Below, in pieces: positions 1 through 8,798 of a stretch of DNA of 64,000 nt. Positions within the stretch are counted from its first letter, which is position 1. The number at the start of each line of letters is the position of its first letter. The position numbers and the translations under genes are program-made. The DNA is taken from NCBI RefSeq assembly GCF_003233655.1, contig NZ_CP029829.1:940978-1004977 (forward strand), given 5' to 3'. Origin of the DNA: Azospirillum ramasamyi (GTDB taxonomy: Bacteria; Pseudomonadota; Alphaproteobacteria; Azospirillales; Azospirillaceae). The notes beneath the pieces are model-generated. The model made no database searches, had not been told where the DNA came from, and saw only the letters and a program-made list of their open reading frames with translations.

Positions 1-1
1 G

Positions 2-100
2 AAGGTGCTGATGTCCGGGCTGGCGATGCGCTGGCAGGACCGGCCGCAGTCGATGAAGGATCTGCTGCGCGCGATGACCACGGCGTTGGTCGGCGGCTGA
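2..100 (+). CDS. C-terminal end of an unidentified protein (5' end outside window)
   Basis: An open frame enters from the left edge and stops with TGA at 98-100. It encodes about 32 residues containing LAMRWQDRPQSMKDLLRAMT and ending in LVGG. The amphipathic helix-like tail resembles the C-terminal dimerisation end of TetR-type regulators, but the stretch is too short to assign a family. The gene points towards the cyclophilin gene, and the two are convergent. Confidence 0.45.
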   Translation, partial: KVLMSGLAMRWQDRPQSMKDLLRAMTTALVGG

Positions 101-136
101 CGGTGATGTGGCTGGCAGCGGCGTGAATCGGGCATG

Positions 137-164
137 AAAAAGGGGACCGGCGCACCGATCCCCC
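137..164 (-). terminator. Rho-independent terminator of the cyclophilin gene
   Basis: Read on the minus strand, a 9-bp stem (GGGGATCGG / CCGGTCCCC, one G-U pair) with a four-base loop is followed by a run of five T. It lies 27 bases past the stop codon of the cyclophilin gene. Confidence 0.75.
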
Positions 165-190
165 GTTTCCAGCCAGCCGGAGCTATGCCG

Positions 191-760
191 TTACTTGACG
201 TCGGCAGCGACCTGCATCTTGATGATCTTGTCCGGGTCGGTGACCTGACCGTTGCGGGACTGGTTGCCCTTCTTGATCATGTCCACGAATTCCATGCCCT
301 CGACCACGCGGCCCCAGACCGTGTACTGGCGATCAAGGAAGCTGGACGGCGCGAAGCAGATGAAGAACTGGCTGTCGGCGCTGTCCGGGTCCTGCGCGCG
401 GGCCATCGACAGGGTTCCGCGGATGTGCGGGGCGGTGGAGAACTCGGCCTTCAGCTTCTTGCCGGAGCCGCCCATGCCGGTGCCGGTCGGGTCGCCGGTC
501 TGGGCCATGAAGCCGTCGATGACGCGGTGGAAGACGACGCCGTCGTAGAAGCCCTGGCGGGTCAGTTCCTTGATGCGGGCGACGTGGTTCGGCGCCAGGT
601 CGGGCCGCAGTTCGATCACCACGCGACCGTCCTTGAGGTCGAGGTAGATGGTGTTTTCCGGATCCAAGGCCTTCGCCTCCCCTTGCGAGACTGTAAAGAA
701 CGAGACAGTGAAGATTGTGGCGAACAGCGCCGCCAGCAACGCGCGGGTCCACCGCTTCAT
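191..760 (-). CDS. Periplasmic cyclophilin-type peptidyl-prolyl cis-trans isomerase
   Basis: Protein of 189 residues. Residues 1-31 form a signal peptide with a basic start (MKRWTR), a hydrophobic core and an AKA cleavage site, so it should act in the periplasm on folding envelope proteins. The cyclophilin core follows: FHRV at 77-80 with the catalytic arginine, GFMAQTGDPTGTG, QFFI at 131-134 and a tryptophan near 149. The isomerase catalyses interconversion of the peptide bond before proline. Length and motifs match the small bacterial PpiA/PpiB class. It is a single-gene unit with its own terminator; the next gene upstream is divergent. Confidence 0.93.
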   Translation of the reverse strand: MKRWTRALLAALFATIFTVSFFTVSQGEAKALDPENTIYLDLKDGRVVIELRPDLAPNHVARIKELTRQGFYDGVVFHRVIDGFMAQTGDPTGTGMGGSGKKLKAEFSTAPHIRGTLSMARAQDPDSADSQFFICFAPSSFLDRQYTVWGRVVEGMEFVDMIKKGNQSRNGQVTDPDKIIKMQVAADVK

Positions 761-948
761 GCGAAATACTCCGATGAGCCTAAATTCGCGTCACGGACCA
801 TAGGGGAAAAGCGGCGGAATGCAAAGCCGCGCTGGCGGGCGGCGGCGATCCGCCAAAAAGTCACGGATGACGGACGCTTGTCCGGGTGTTCATCGCGGCA
901 AGGACGTGGCAAGCCATTCGGATCGCAGGAGCGGGGAGGGGACGGCGG

Positions 949-2619
949 GTGAGGCTGGGACGGGCGATAGCGGGAACGGCGGCGGTTGCGGTGACGCTGG
1001 GCGTCGTCGGCCTTGGCGGTGCCATTCTGGCCGGTCCCGCCCTGATCGGCGGCATCGCGACCGAATTGCTGCACGAGTCAGGGTTCGCCGGAGCCGAGGT
1101 TGCCGTCACCGGATTGCGGATCGCCGATGGCTGGGACGGGCTGCGGCTGGAGTTCACCGCGGGCAGCGGGCCGCTGGAGGCCGCGGCCCAGACGCTGGAC
1201 CTGCCGCTGTCCGGCCGCGTCGCGCTGTCCGGCGCGCTGCGGGTGGGGATGGATGGCGGGACGCTGACCGTCACCCCCGACGGCTGCCTGCCCGCCCTTG
1301 TGGATAAGCTGACGATCAACGGCCAGACGCTGGTCTTCCCGCAGGAGGCGACGGTCTGCGCCGTGCCGGATGGACCTCTGCTGCGCTGGTCGCCGTCGGC
1401 GATGACCATCGCCGCGGAGGTGAGGGTTCCGCGGCTCGACGTGCCGGCCGGCGGCCTGCGTGCCGACCGGCTGGTGCTGCGGCTGGGGCAGGACGGGAAC
1501 GGGCGTCACGCCGACGCCACCGTCGCCACGCTGACCAACACCGCCAGGCCGGCTCCGGTCGTGCCGCTCGCCGTCATCCTCCGCGCCGTCCAGGAGGGGG
1601 AGGGGCCTTGGGCCATCGACGGCACGGCGAAGGATGCGAAGGGCCTGCTGTCCGTCACGCTGGCCGGCAGCCATGACCAGACCGCCGGCGCCGGCCGGGT
1701 GGAGGTGGTGGCGAAGCCGGTCGCGCTTGCCCCGGACGGGCCGGGACTGGCCGCCGTTTCACCGCTGGCGGCGACTTTTCTCGAGAAGGCCTCCGGCACC
1801 CTGTCGGGAAAGGCGACGGTCGCCTGGGACGCCAAGGGCATGACCACGACGGGGCAGGCGACGGTGAAGGGGGTGGCCGGCGTCGCCGGGCCGGTGACGG
1901 TCGCCGGCGTGGCCGGTACGGTCACCCTGTCGAGCCTGTCTCCGCCGGTGATCCCGGCCGGGCAGAAGCTGTCCGTCGGCCTGCTCGATGTCGGCATTCC
2001 GTTGACCGACGGCACACTGCTGTTCGGCTATGGGCGCGACGGGCGGCTGGACGTGGGCCGCGCGGAATGGCGCTGGGCCGGCGGCACGCTGCGCGCCGAT
2101 CCGTTCAAGCTGGCGCCCGCCGCGCCCAAGGGAAGCGTCACCCTGCATGCCGACGGAATCGACGCGGCCAAGCTACTGGAGTTGATCGCCGTCGATGGGT
2201 TGGAGGCGAGCGGCAAGCTGGCCGGCACCCTGCCGGTGGTTTTCGCCGACGACATGGTGACGCTGAACGGCGGCGTGCTGGAATCCGCCGCCCCCGGTAC
2301 CCTGCGCTACGATCCCGCCAACCCGCCCGCCGCGCTGAAGGGTGAGGAGGGAAGCCCCACCGCCATGCTGATGGGGGCGCTGACCGATTTTCGGTACGAC
2401 AGCCTGCGGATCACCATCGACGGGCAGGCCGGCGGCGAACTCAGCGCCGGTTTGTCGCTGCGCGGCGCCAACCCGTCATTCTACGATGGCCATCCGGTTG
2501 CGCTTAACCTTAAGCTGTCCGGCGCGCTCGACCGGATTCTGCGCCAGAACCTCGACGTCTACCGGATCCCCGACACGCTGCGGGACCGCATGACCGGCTT
2601 CGACCAGAAGGACCCCTGA
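949..2619 (+). CDS. ydbH: YdbH-family intermembrane lipid transport bridge protein
   Basis: About 556 residues from GTG 949, which has a GGGAGGGG-like ribosome site eight bases upstream; an in-frame GTG at 886 is the alternative start. One N-terminal transmembrane helix (about residues 5-30) is followed by a long, beta-rich AsmA-like periplasmic body with Gly/Ala/Val repeats. The C-terminal part, with RITIDGQAGGELSAGLSLRG, NPSFYDGHPV and LNLKLSGALD, is the recognisable YdbH signature. In E. coli, YdbH is anchored in the inner membrane and spans the periplasm with YnbE to carry phospholipid to the outer membrane. The next two genes are the YnbE and YdbL homologues, which supports the call. E. 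coli YdbH is about 880 residues, so this is a clearly shorter version. Confidence 0.85.
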   Translation: MRLGRAIAGTAAVAVTLGVVGLGGAILAGPALIGGIATELLHESGFAGAEVAVTGLRIADGWDGLRLEFTAGSGPLEAAAQTLDLPLSGRVALSGALRVGMDGGTLTVTPDGCLPALVDKLTINGQTLVFPQEATVCAVPDGPLLRWSPSAMTIAAEVRVPRLDVPAGGLRADRLVLRLGQDGNGRHADATVATLTNTARPAPVVPLAVILRAVQEGEGPWAIDGTAKDAKGLLSVTLAGSHDQTAGAGRVEVVAKPVALAPDGPGLAAVSPLAATFLEKASGTLSGKATVAWDAKGMTTTGQATVKGVAGVAGPVTVAGVAGTVTLSSLSPPVIPAGQKLSVGLLDVGIPLTDGTLLFGYGRDGRLDVGRAEWRWAGGTLRADPFKLAPAAPKGSVTLHADGIDAAKLLELIAVDGLEASGKLAGTLPVVFADDMVTLNGGVLESAAPGTLRYDPANPPAALKGEEGSPTAMLMGALTDFRYDSLRITIDGQAGGELSAGLSLRGANPSFYDGHPVALNLKLSGALDRILRQNLDVYRIPDTLRDRMTGFDQKDP

Positions 2620-2627
2620 TCGCCACC

Positions 2628-2876
2628 ATGATAACCAAATTCGCATCCGCCCGCCTGATGGCCGCCCTGCTGTTGCCAATCGCGGCGGCAGCCTGCACCC
2701 CCACGGTCAAGATCGAAGCGCCCGAAAAGCCCATCGAGATCAACCTGAATGTCCGCATCGAGCAGGAGGTGCGGGTCAAGCTGGAACGCGACGTCGACGA
2801 CGCCATCCGCAACGACCCCGCCCTGTTCGGCTTGCCGACGGACTCCGTGCCCTCTCCCGCCAAGGGGAAGAAGTGA
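2628..2876 (+). CDS. ynbE: YnbE-family outer-membrane lipoprotein
   Basis: Protein of 82 residues with a lipoprotein signal peptide; the lipobox IAAAAC puts the lipidated cysteine at residue 23, followed directly by TPTVKIEAPEKPIEINLNV. This CTP-x-(10-15)-INLNVKIE pattern is characteristic of YnbE. The known partner role is outer-membrane anchor of the YdbH bridge, continuing its beta structure by strand stacking. It starts eight bases after the ydbH stop, and its own stop overlaps the ydbL start (TGATG), so the three genes are almost certainly co-transcribed and translationally coupled. No strong ribosome site is visible, consistent with coupling to ydbH. Confidence 0.88.
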   Translation: MITKFASARLMAALLLPIAAAACTPTVKIEAPEKPIEINLNVRIEQEVRVKLERDVDDAIRNDPALFGLPTDSVPSPAKGKK

Positions 2877-3244
2877 TGACGACCCAACCCATCGCCCGCC
2901 GCCGCTTCAACCGGCTGGCCCTGTCCGCCATGGCCGCGGGGCTGCTGGCCTTTGCCCTGCCGCAGCTTGCCTTCGCGCAGGATGCGCTGGCCGCCGCCAA
3001 GGCCGCCGGCCAGATCGGCGAGCGTCCGGACGGGCTGGTCGGCGCCGTCCCCGGCGCCCCCGCATCGGCCCAGGCGCTGGCGGAGCAGGTGAACGCCCAG
3101 CGGCTCGCCCGTTACCGCGAGATCGCCAAGGGCAACGGCACGGCGCTCGACAAGGTTCAGGCGGTCGCCGGCCAGCAGCTGATCGAGCGCACCCCCGCCG
3201 GCCAATTCGTGATGAACGCCGCCGGCCAGTGGCAGCGGAAGTGA
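2876..3244 (+). CDS. ydbL: YdbL family (DUF1318) periplasmic protein
   Basis: About 122 residues from ATG 2876, with AAGGGGAAG as ribosome site; GTG 2873 is the alternative. A signal peptide covers roughly residues 1-33 (RRRF start, hydrophobic core, AFAQD cleavage). The mature part, including AKAAGQIGERPDGLVG, NAQRLARYREIAKGNG and GQQLIERTPAGQFVM, matches the DUF1318/YdbL family. In E. coli, YdbL keeps YnbE from forming unproductive multimers. The TGA stop overlaps the GTG start of the glycosyltransferase-like gene, so a fourth gene is tied into this operon. Confidence 0.88.
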   Translation: MTTQPIARRRFNRLALSAMAAGLLAFALPQLAFAQDALAAAKAAGQIGERPDGLVGAVPGAPASAQALAEQVNAQRLARYREIAKGNGTALDKVQAVAGQQLIERTPAGQFVMNAAGQWQRK

Positions 3245-5277
3245 CCGACGCGGCCACCGTCGCCGACCTGCGCCGCCGTCTGGCCGGCAAGCCCGGCGAC
3301 GGCGCGCTGCTGGCGGCGTTGTTCGCCGCGCTCGATGCGGCAGGGCAGGGCGGCACGCCGGAGGAGGCGGTCGCCCGCTCCAACTTCGGCGAGGCGCTGC
3401 GCCGTCAGGGCCGGCTGGCGGAGGCCGAGGTCCATCACCGCAAGGCGCTCGCCTGGCTGCCGGATTTCGGCGGCAACCATTTCAACTGGGGCGTCACCCT
3501 GCAGGCGCTTGACCGCCCGGCGGAGGCCGCGTCGGCCTATGGCGAGGCCGCACGGCTGATGCCGCGCTTCGCACCGGCGCCCTGCAACCAGGGCGTCCTG
3601 CTGCGTGAACTCGGCCGGTTGGAGGAGGCGGAGGCGGCGCTGCGCCGGGCGCTGTCGCTCGACCCGATGCTGGCGCCGGCGCGGCTTGCCCTGGCGGCTC
3701 TGCACCGCGACCGCGGCGACCTGGACCGCGCCGTCGCCGGGTTCCGGGCCTGCCTGTGCCTCAGGCCCGATCTGGCGGAGGGGCAGGCGAACCTCGCCCT
3801 GACCTTGAAGGAGCGGGGGCAGCGCGGCGGAGCGAAGGACGATGCCGCCAGCCTGACGGGATTCGAGCGCGCCCTGCGCATCGGCCTGCCGGATCCCGGC
3901 GGGGTGCTGGCGCAGCTGGTGCAGCAGCGCCGGCATCTCTGCCGCTGGGATGGGCTGGAGGCGCTGTCAGCCCGGCTTGCCGGGCTGGTGCGGGAGGGGC
4001 GGACCCGGCAGGTCCATCCCTGGATCTTCCTCGGCGAAGGGGCGGGGCCGGAGCTGGAGCGGGCCTGCGCCGAACGCTATGCCGCCTGGAAGACCCGCGG
4101 CGTCGCACCGGCCTTCCCGGCTCGCACCATCCGCGGCGCAAAGCTGCGCATCGGCTACCTTTCCGCCGACTTCCACGAGCACGCCACCGCGCTGCTGATC
4201 GCCGAACTGATCGAGCGGCACGACCGCGGGCGTTTCGAGATCGTCGGCTGCTCCTATGGTCCAGACGATGGCGGGCCGTTGCGCCGGCGGCTGACCACGG
4301 GGTTCGACCGCTTCCTCGATCTGTCGGCCATGACCGACGATGCGGCGGCGCAGGCGATCCACCGGGCGGAAATCGACATACTGGTGGATTTGAAGGGGCA
4401 TACCCAGGGCGCCCGGCCCGGCATCGCCGCCCGCCGGCCGGCGCCGGTTCAGGCGCAATGGCTGGGCTATCCGGGAACGACGGGCAGTCCAGCCATCGAC
4501 TACGTCATCGCCGATCCTGCGGTGGCGCCGGACGACCATCAGCGCTTCTACAGCGAGCGCATCGTCCATCTGCCCGACAGCTACCAGCCCAACGACCGCA
4601 AGCGCGCGATCGGGCCGCTGCCCAGCCGTGCCGATTGCGGCCTGCCGGGGGAGTGCGTGGTGTTCTGCGCCTTCAACGCGCCCTACAAGATCGGCCCGGA
4701 GCTGTTCGGCCGCTGGTGCCGCATTCTGCGGCGGGTGCCGGGATCGGTGCTCTGGCTGCTTGAGGGACCGGCGGAGGCCGCCGTCAACCTGCGCCGCGCC
4801 GCCGTCGAGCGTGGGACCGCGGCGGAGCGGCTGGTCTTCGCCCCCCGGCTGCCCGGCCCCGCCCATCTGGCGCGGCACCGGCTGGCCGATCTTTTCCTCG
4901 ATTCGAGCCCGGTCGGCGCCCACACGACCGCGAGCGACGCGCTGTGGGCCGGGTTGCCGGTGCTGACGGTGCCGGGCCGATCCTTCGCCGGGCGGGTCGC
5001 CGCCAGCCTGCTGCGGGCCGTCGGGCTGCCGGAACTGGCGGTGCCGGATTGGGATGCCTATGAGGCGACGGCGCGGCGTCTGGCCGAAACGCCGGCGGAA
5101 CTGGCCGCGCTGAAACGGCGGCTGGAGGACGCGCGTGCGTCCGCGCCGCTGTTCGACACCGACCGTTTCGCCCGCTCCATCGAGGCCGCCTACCTCGCCA
5201 TGTGGGAGATCCATGCGGCGGGCGGACCGCCGCGCGGGTTCACGGTTCCGCCTCATACCGGCAGGCCAATGAATTGA
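3241..5277 (+). CDS. TPR protein with SPINDLY/O-GlcNAc-transferase (GT41) domain
   Basis: 678 residues from GTG 3241, which overlaps the ydbL stop; the frame is open further upstream but only as antisense to other genes. Residues about 40-215 are TPR repeats (for example NFGEALRRQGRLAEAEVHHRKAL written as helix pairs). From residue about 300 the OGT fold follows: GYLSADFHEHATALL (His312/His314 region), LVDLKGHTQGAR, RPAPVQAQWLGYPGTTG, and HTT-x3-ALWAGLPVLTVPG starting at His561. These match the UDP-sugar site of GT41 enzymes, which move GlcNAc (or fucose in SPINDLY) to Ser/Thr. The substrate is not shown by the sequence. No signal peptide is present, so it should be cytoplasmic. A 7-bp hairpin spans its stop codon. 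Confidence 0.88.
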   Translation: MTDAATVADLRRRLAGKPGDGALLAALFAALDAAGQGGTPEEAVARSNFGEALRRQGRLAEAEVHHRKALAWLPDFGGNHFNWGVTLQALDRPAEAASAYGEAARLMPRFAPAPCNQGVLLRELGRLEEAEAALRRALSLDPMLAPARLALAALHRDRGDLDRAVAGFRACLCLRPDLAEGQANLALTLKERGQRGGAKDDAASLTGFERALRIGLPDPGGVLAQLVQQRRHLCRWDGLEALSARLAGLVREGRTRQVHPWIFLGEGAGPELERACAERYAAWKTRGVAPAFPARTIRGAKLRIGYLSADFHEHATALLIAELIERHDRGRFEIVGCSYGPDDGGPLRRRLTTGFDRFLDLSAMTDDAAAQAIHRAEIDILVDLKGHTQGARPGIAARRPAPVQAQWLGYPGTTGSPAIDYVIADPAVAPDDHQRFYSERIVHLPDSYQPNDRKRAIGPLPSRADCGLPGECVVFCAFNAPYKIGPELFGRWCRILRRVPGSVLWLLEGPAEAAVNLRRAAVERGTAAERLVFAPRLPGPAHLARHRLADLFLDSSPVGAHTTASDALWAGLPVLTVPGRSFAGRVAASLLRAVGLPELAVPDWDAYEATARRLAETPAELAALKRRLEDARASAPLFDTDRFARSIEAAYLAMWEIHAAGGPPRGFTVPPHTGRPMN

Positions 5278-5284
5278 CCTGCCG
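5259..5284 (+). terminator. Hairpin across the stop codon of the GT41-like gene
   Basis: Perfect 7-bp inverted repeat CGGCAGG / CCTGCCG with a 12-base loop containing the TGA stop. It is followed by TATTGCGTT, which is only weakly T-rich, so termination is possible but not certain. Confidence 0.35.
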
Positions 5285-5365
5285 TATTGCGTTCAAACGC
5301 CACGCAGGCTTTATCGCGCCAAGATGCGCGCCGCCGCCGCCGCCTCCGCCGCCGTCGCGGCGGTA

Positions 5366-6091
5366 TCAGGGATAGGCGCAGCGGTCCGCCGTGACCTCCA
5401 CGAAGGAGCGCTGGGCGGGGGCGATGGTGAAGCGGTATTCGGTGTTGTCGACCACAAGCGACTGGTGCAGCGGCAGCACGCCGCTGACCGTCGCGGTCTT
5501 GCCGCCGATGCCGGTGATGCGGATGGTCACCGGCTGTCCGGGATCGAACCAGCTTTCGGCGTTGCCCTGCGCGTTTTGGGCGGACTGGCCTTCGCCGGTG
5601 ACGCTCACGGCGCCGTTGCCGAAGGTCACGCCGCGCGTCCCACCCTTCAGCAGCGGAGTGCTGAGCGTGAAGCGCTTGGTTTCGGCCGGCTGGCAGCTGC
5701 GCTGAACCTGCGCCTGGGAGATGACGAAGGACAGGCGGTTGGCGTCCAGCCCGCTCTTCAGCCGTTCCGACACCAGCTGTGTCAGCTTGGCGAGGTCGCC
5801 GGTCGGCACCTCCCGCTGGAGGCGGTCTTCCAGCTCGGCGGCACGCGCCTCCGCGGTGCGGGCGGCGTTCTGCATCTGCGTGGCCAGCAGCTCCAGTTCC
5901 GCCTTCTGGCGGGACAGGGTGGCGATCTCCTCCCTCAGGGTCACGTCGCGGCCCTTCAGCTGCTCGATTCCCATCTGGTAGGAGAAGAGCCCGACACCGA
6001 GAACCAGTGCGGCAAGCAGCAGGAATTTGATCACGCCGGCCCGCATGCGCCGGCGGTACCGTCGTTCGTAGTCGTAACGTCCCAGGGTCAT
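5366..6091 (-). CDS. Single-pass membrane protein with periplasmic coiled coil, function unknown
   Basis: About 241 residues from ATG 6091 (MTLGRYDYERRYRRRM); GTG 6103 is an alternative and neither has a good ribosome site. A very basic cytoplasmic start is followed by a transmembrane helix (about residues 22-42, KFLLLAALVLGVGLFSYQMG). A coiled coil of roughly 60 residues comes next (EEIATLSRQKAELELLATQM and AARAAELEDRLQREV). A globular C-terminal domain ends VEVTADRCAYP. I recognise the layout of DUF6776-like inner-membrane proteins but cannot name a function. It lies 113-125 bases downstream of lptD on the same strand, separated by a strong hairpin. Confidence 0.72.
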   Translation of the reverse strand: MTLGRYDYERRYRRRMRAGVIKFLLLAALVLGVGLFSYQMGIEQLKGRDVTLREEIATLSRQKAELELLATQMQNAARTAEARAAELEDRLQREVPTGDLAKLTQLVSERLKSGLDANRLSFVISQAQVQRSCQPAETKRFTLSTPLLKGGTRGVTFGNGAVSVTGEGQSAQNAQGNAESWFDPGQPVTIRITGIGGKTATVSGVLPLHQSLVVDNTEYRFTIAPAQRSFVEVTADRCAYP

Positions 6092-6140
6092 GATATCGGT
6101 CACGGCGGGCTGTCTACGTCGGGCGCTATGGCTAACGGCA

Positions 6141-6169
6141 ACGGCCAAGGGATGCAACCCCTTGGCCGT
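6141..6169 (-). terminator. Strong hairpin downstream of lptD
   Basis: An 11-bp perfect inverted repeat (ACGGCCAAGGG with its complement) and a short loop lie 48 bases after the lptD stop, before the coiled-coil membrane protein gene. No T-run follows on the minus strand, so it may stabilise or attenuate the transcript rather than end it. Confidence 0.5.
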
Positions 6170-6216
6170 CCGATCTGCCGTGATGACTTGTGGCTTCCGG
6201 CTGTGGCCCGTTGAAT

Positions 6217-8643
6217 TTACTGGTTGGCCGAACTGCCGCCCAGGAAGCTGGCGTTCAGGCCCGGGCTCTTGAACTCGCCGACATTCTTGAAGACCAGACG
6301 GAAGAAGATGGTGTTGCCGTCCTGCTCGCCGGTGGTGCTGACCGTGTAGTCGCGCCGCGCGATGGTTTGGAAGATCAGGCATTCGTCGGCATAGGACAGG
6401 ACCGCCAGGCTGGAGCGCGGACCGGGCTGCGGTTCCATCGCCTGGGTGTGGCTGACGCCGAGGTTCCAATGGTCGGTGAACTGCGACGACACGCCGAACG
6501 ACGCCTGCTCCACCCGATTGCGGTTCACCGCGCTGCGCGACGTGGTCTGGTCGACATAGGTGTAGGAGGTGGACAGCCGCAGCAGAGGCACGCCGGCCGA
6601 GGCGTTCAGCGAATGGCGGCGCGGCCGGAGCGATTCATGGTCGATGCGGAAGCTGTAATTCACGTCCAGCCAGTCCGCCGGCTGCAGGTCCAGGCGGCCG
6701 ACATAGTCGGACACGCTGTCCTCCAGGCCCGAGCCGCCGGTGAAGCCCGCGCCGGTCTCGGTCAGGCGGCGGCTCTGGCCCAGGAACAGGCTGGCCGACC
6801 CCTGGGTGTTGCCGTAGATCGCGGTGCGCAGGCCGTAGGTGATGCGCATGCCGTCGTCCAGCCGGTCGATGCCGGTGAAGCGGTTGGGCTGAAGCAGGTT
6901 CACATCGTCGAACTCGATGTCCAGGCTGTCCTCGTTCGGGAACAGCCGGCCGTTCGGCAGTTTCGGCGCGACGGTCAGCTGCCCGATCGGCTCGATCAGC
7001 TGGGAGGAGCTTTCGCCATAGCGGACGAGTGGATAACGGACGGTCGCCTGCGCCTGCGGGAAGAAGCGGAAACGGCTGACGTTGTCGTCCCCGCGGACCG
7101 TCGGGTCGTTGTTGTTGAACTGCTGCGCCGCGTAGCCGGCGACCAGGACGCTGCCCGACAGGGTGGTGACGAAGCCGGCATTGGAAACGATGTTGCGCTC
7201 CCAACCCGGCTGCACGACGAAGCGCTGGGTATCGGGGCCGGCACCCTGGAGGCGCGCAACATTCAGCAGGCTGGTGTCCAGCGACCAGCGGCCGCCGAAC
7301 AGGCTTCCCGGCTCGCCCAGCGCGTTGTACTGCGCATAAGGCAGGACGACCGGCTCGGGGATGGGGTTCCCGTAGCGCATGTCCTGGAAGCTGTAGCCGG
7401 TGACCGCCGCATAGTTCCGGCCGCGGAAGCCCTCCACGAAGGCCTTGCTGGTCAGATAATCCTCGCGGAAATCGTAATAGCGCCGCAGGAAGGTCGGGTC
7501 GCTCGCGCGCTTGACGTCGAAGCCGGCGCGCCAGATATCGTTGATGTCGAACAGGCCGCGCGCGGCGATATAGCCGCGGTTGCGCTTTTCCTTCGGCGCC
7601 GTGGTGCTGTTGCCGCCGTCGCCGCGGGTGATGGCGCCCTCCAGCTCCAGCCGGCCGTTTTCGAAGCGCTTCCGGTATTGGCCGCCCAGCAGCGGACCCT
7701 GCTGCGTGTAGTAGTTCAGGTCGAAGGTGGCGTCCTGGTCCGGCCCGATGTCCCAGTAGTAATGGGTCTTGACGAAAGCGCCCAGGTTGGAGCTGTTGCC
7801 GAAGGACGACGTCAGGAAGCCGCTCTTGCGGTCGACCGAGGGGTCGGGATGCGACAGGTAGGGCGTGTAGGCGACGGGAATCCCGAAGATCTCCATCGTC
7901 GCGTCGCGATAGCGGACCTCGTGCTCCTCGTTGTCGTGCACGATGCGCACGGCACGGATCTGCCACAGCGGCGGCCGGGACGGATCCTCCTTGCAGAGGT
8001 CGCAGGGGCTGTAGACGCCGCGGTTGACGCGCGTCAGCCGGCCCTCGCGCCGTTCGCCCTCGGTGCCGGCCATGCGGCCGTTGTCGGTCATAAGGACGCG
8101 GATGTTCTCGATGAACACGTCCTTCAGATCGTCGGTCAGTTCGGCATAGTCGGCGAAGACGATGTCGCCCGACGGCTCCACCAGACGGATATTGCCGGTG
8201 GCGGTGACGACCTTGGTCTTCTGGTTGTAGGAGATCTTGTCGGCGCGGACGCTGCGCTTGCCCTGCGCCAGCTCGACATTGCCGCTGGCGGTGACGAGGC
8301 TGTTCTCCTCGTCGAAGGTGACCTGATCGGCGGTGAGCAGCACCGGTTCCTGATTCTGCGCCGCGCCATTGGTGCTTCCGCCCGCATTTCCATCCGCGGT
8401 TCCCTGCCCGGTGGCGGGCTGGGGGGCCGTCTGGGCGGTAGCCTGGGCAGCGGCCTGGGGTGTCGCCGGCTTCGTTCCGGGAAGCGGGGTGGACGGCGAC
8501 TGGGCGCTCGCCGTGTCGGTGAGGGCCAGATCCACGACGGCGACCCCGCACGCCACCATCAGCCCGACGATGCCGGAGCGCAGGATGGGATTGGCGGCGG
8601 TCGGAACTTTGGCGCGGGCGCGCCGGGAGACGTGCTTGGGCAT
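6217..8643 (-). CDS. lptD: LPS-assembly protein LptD
   Basis: 808 residues from ATG 8643 (MPKHVSRRARAK). The start places a basic region and hydrophobic segment (VGLMVACGVAVVDLALT) at the N-terminus as a signal sequence. A Pro/Gln/Ala-rich linker is followed by the OstA/LptA-like jellyroll (LLTADQVTFDEENSLVTASG, VRADKISYNQKTKVVTATGN). A CPCD-type cysteine pair (YSPCDLCKED) comes next, and then the large C-terminal beta-barrel domain (LptD_C), with repeated aromatic-flanked strands to the end. With LptE it inserts lipopolysaccharide into the outer leaflet of the outer membrane. The neighbouring surA/pdxA genes seen in many relatives are absent here. Confidence 0.95.
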   Translation of the reverse strand: MPKHVSRRARAKVPTAANPILRSGIVGLMVACGVAVVDLALTDTASAQSPSTPLPGTKPATPQAAAQATAQTAPQPATGQGTADGNAGGSTNGAAQNQEPVLLTADQVTFDEENSLVTASGNVELAQGKRSVRADKISYNQKTKVVTATGNIRLVEPSGDIVFADYAELTDDLKDVFIENIRVLMTDNGRMAGTEGERREGRLTRVNRGVYSPCDLCKEDPSRPPLWQIRAVRIVHDNEEHEVRYRDATMEIFGIPVAYTPYLSHPDPSVDRKSGFLTSSFGNSSNLGAFVKTHYYWDIGPDQDATFDLNYYTQQGPLLGGQYRKRFENGRLELEGAITRGDGGNSTTAPKEKRNRGYIAARGLFDINDIWRAGFDVKRASDPTFLRRYYDFREDYLTSKAFVEGFRGRNYAAVTGYSFQDMRYGNPIPEPVVLPYAQYNALGEPGSLFGGRWSLDTSLLNVARLQGAGPDTQRFVVQPGWERNIVSNAGFVTTLSGSVLVAGYAAQQFNNNDPTVRGDDNVSRFRFFPQAQATVRYPLVRYGESSSQLIEPIGQLTVAPKLPNGRLFPNEDSLDIEFDDVNLLQPNRFTGIDRLDDGMRITYGLRTAIYGNTQGSASLFLGQSRRLTETGAGFTGGSGLEDSVSDYVGRLDLQPADWLDVNYSFRIDHESLRPRRHSLNASAGVPLLRLSTSYTYVDQTTSRSAVNRNRVEQASFGVSSQFTDHWNLGVSHTQAMEPQPGPRSSLAVLSYADECLIFQTIARRDYTVSTTGEQDGNTIFFRLVFKNVGEFKSPGLNASFLGGSSANQ

Positions 8644-8798
8644 GGCGGAACGATTGGGGGAAGCGAAAGCCCAAGTCAACGGTTTCAAGACCCTGCCGCG
8701 GGCAATGTCACCGTGTCGCCGTCCGCCCTGTGGCAGCAACGCCGCAGCCCCCGCCGCCGGAGCGGCGGCAGGAGCCGCGGAACTTCATGCAACCTGCA

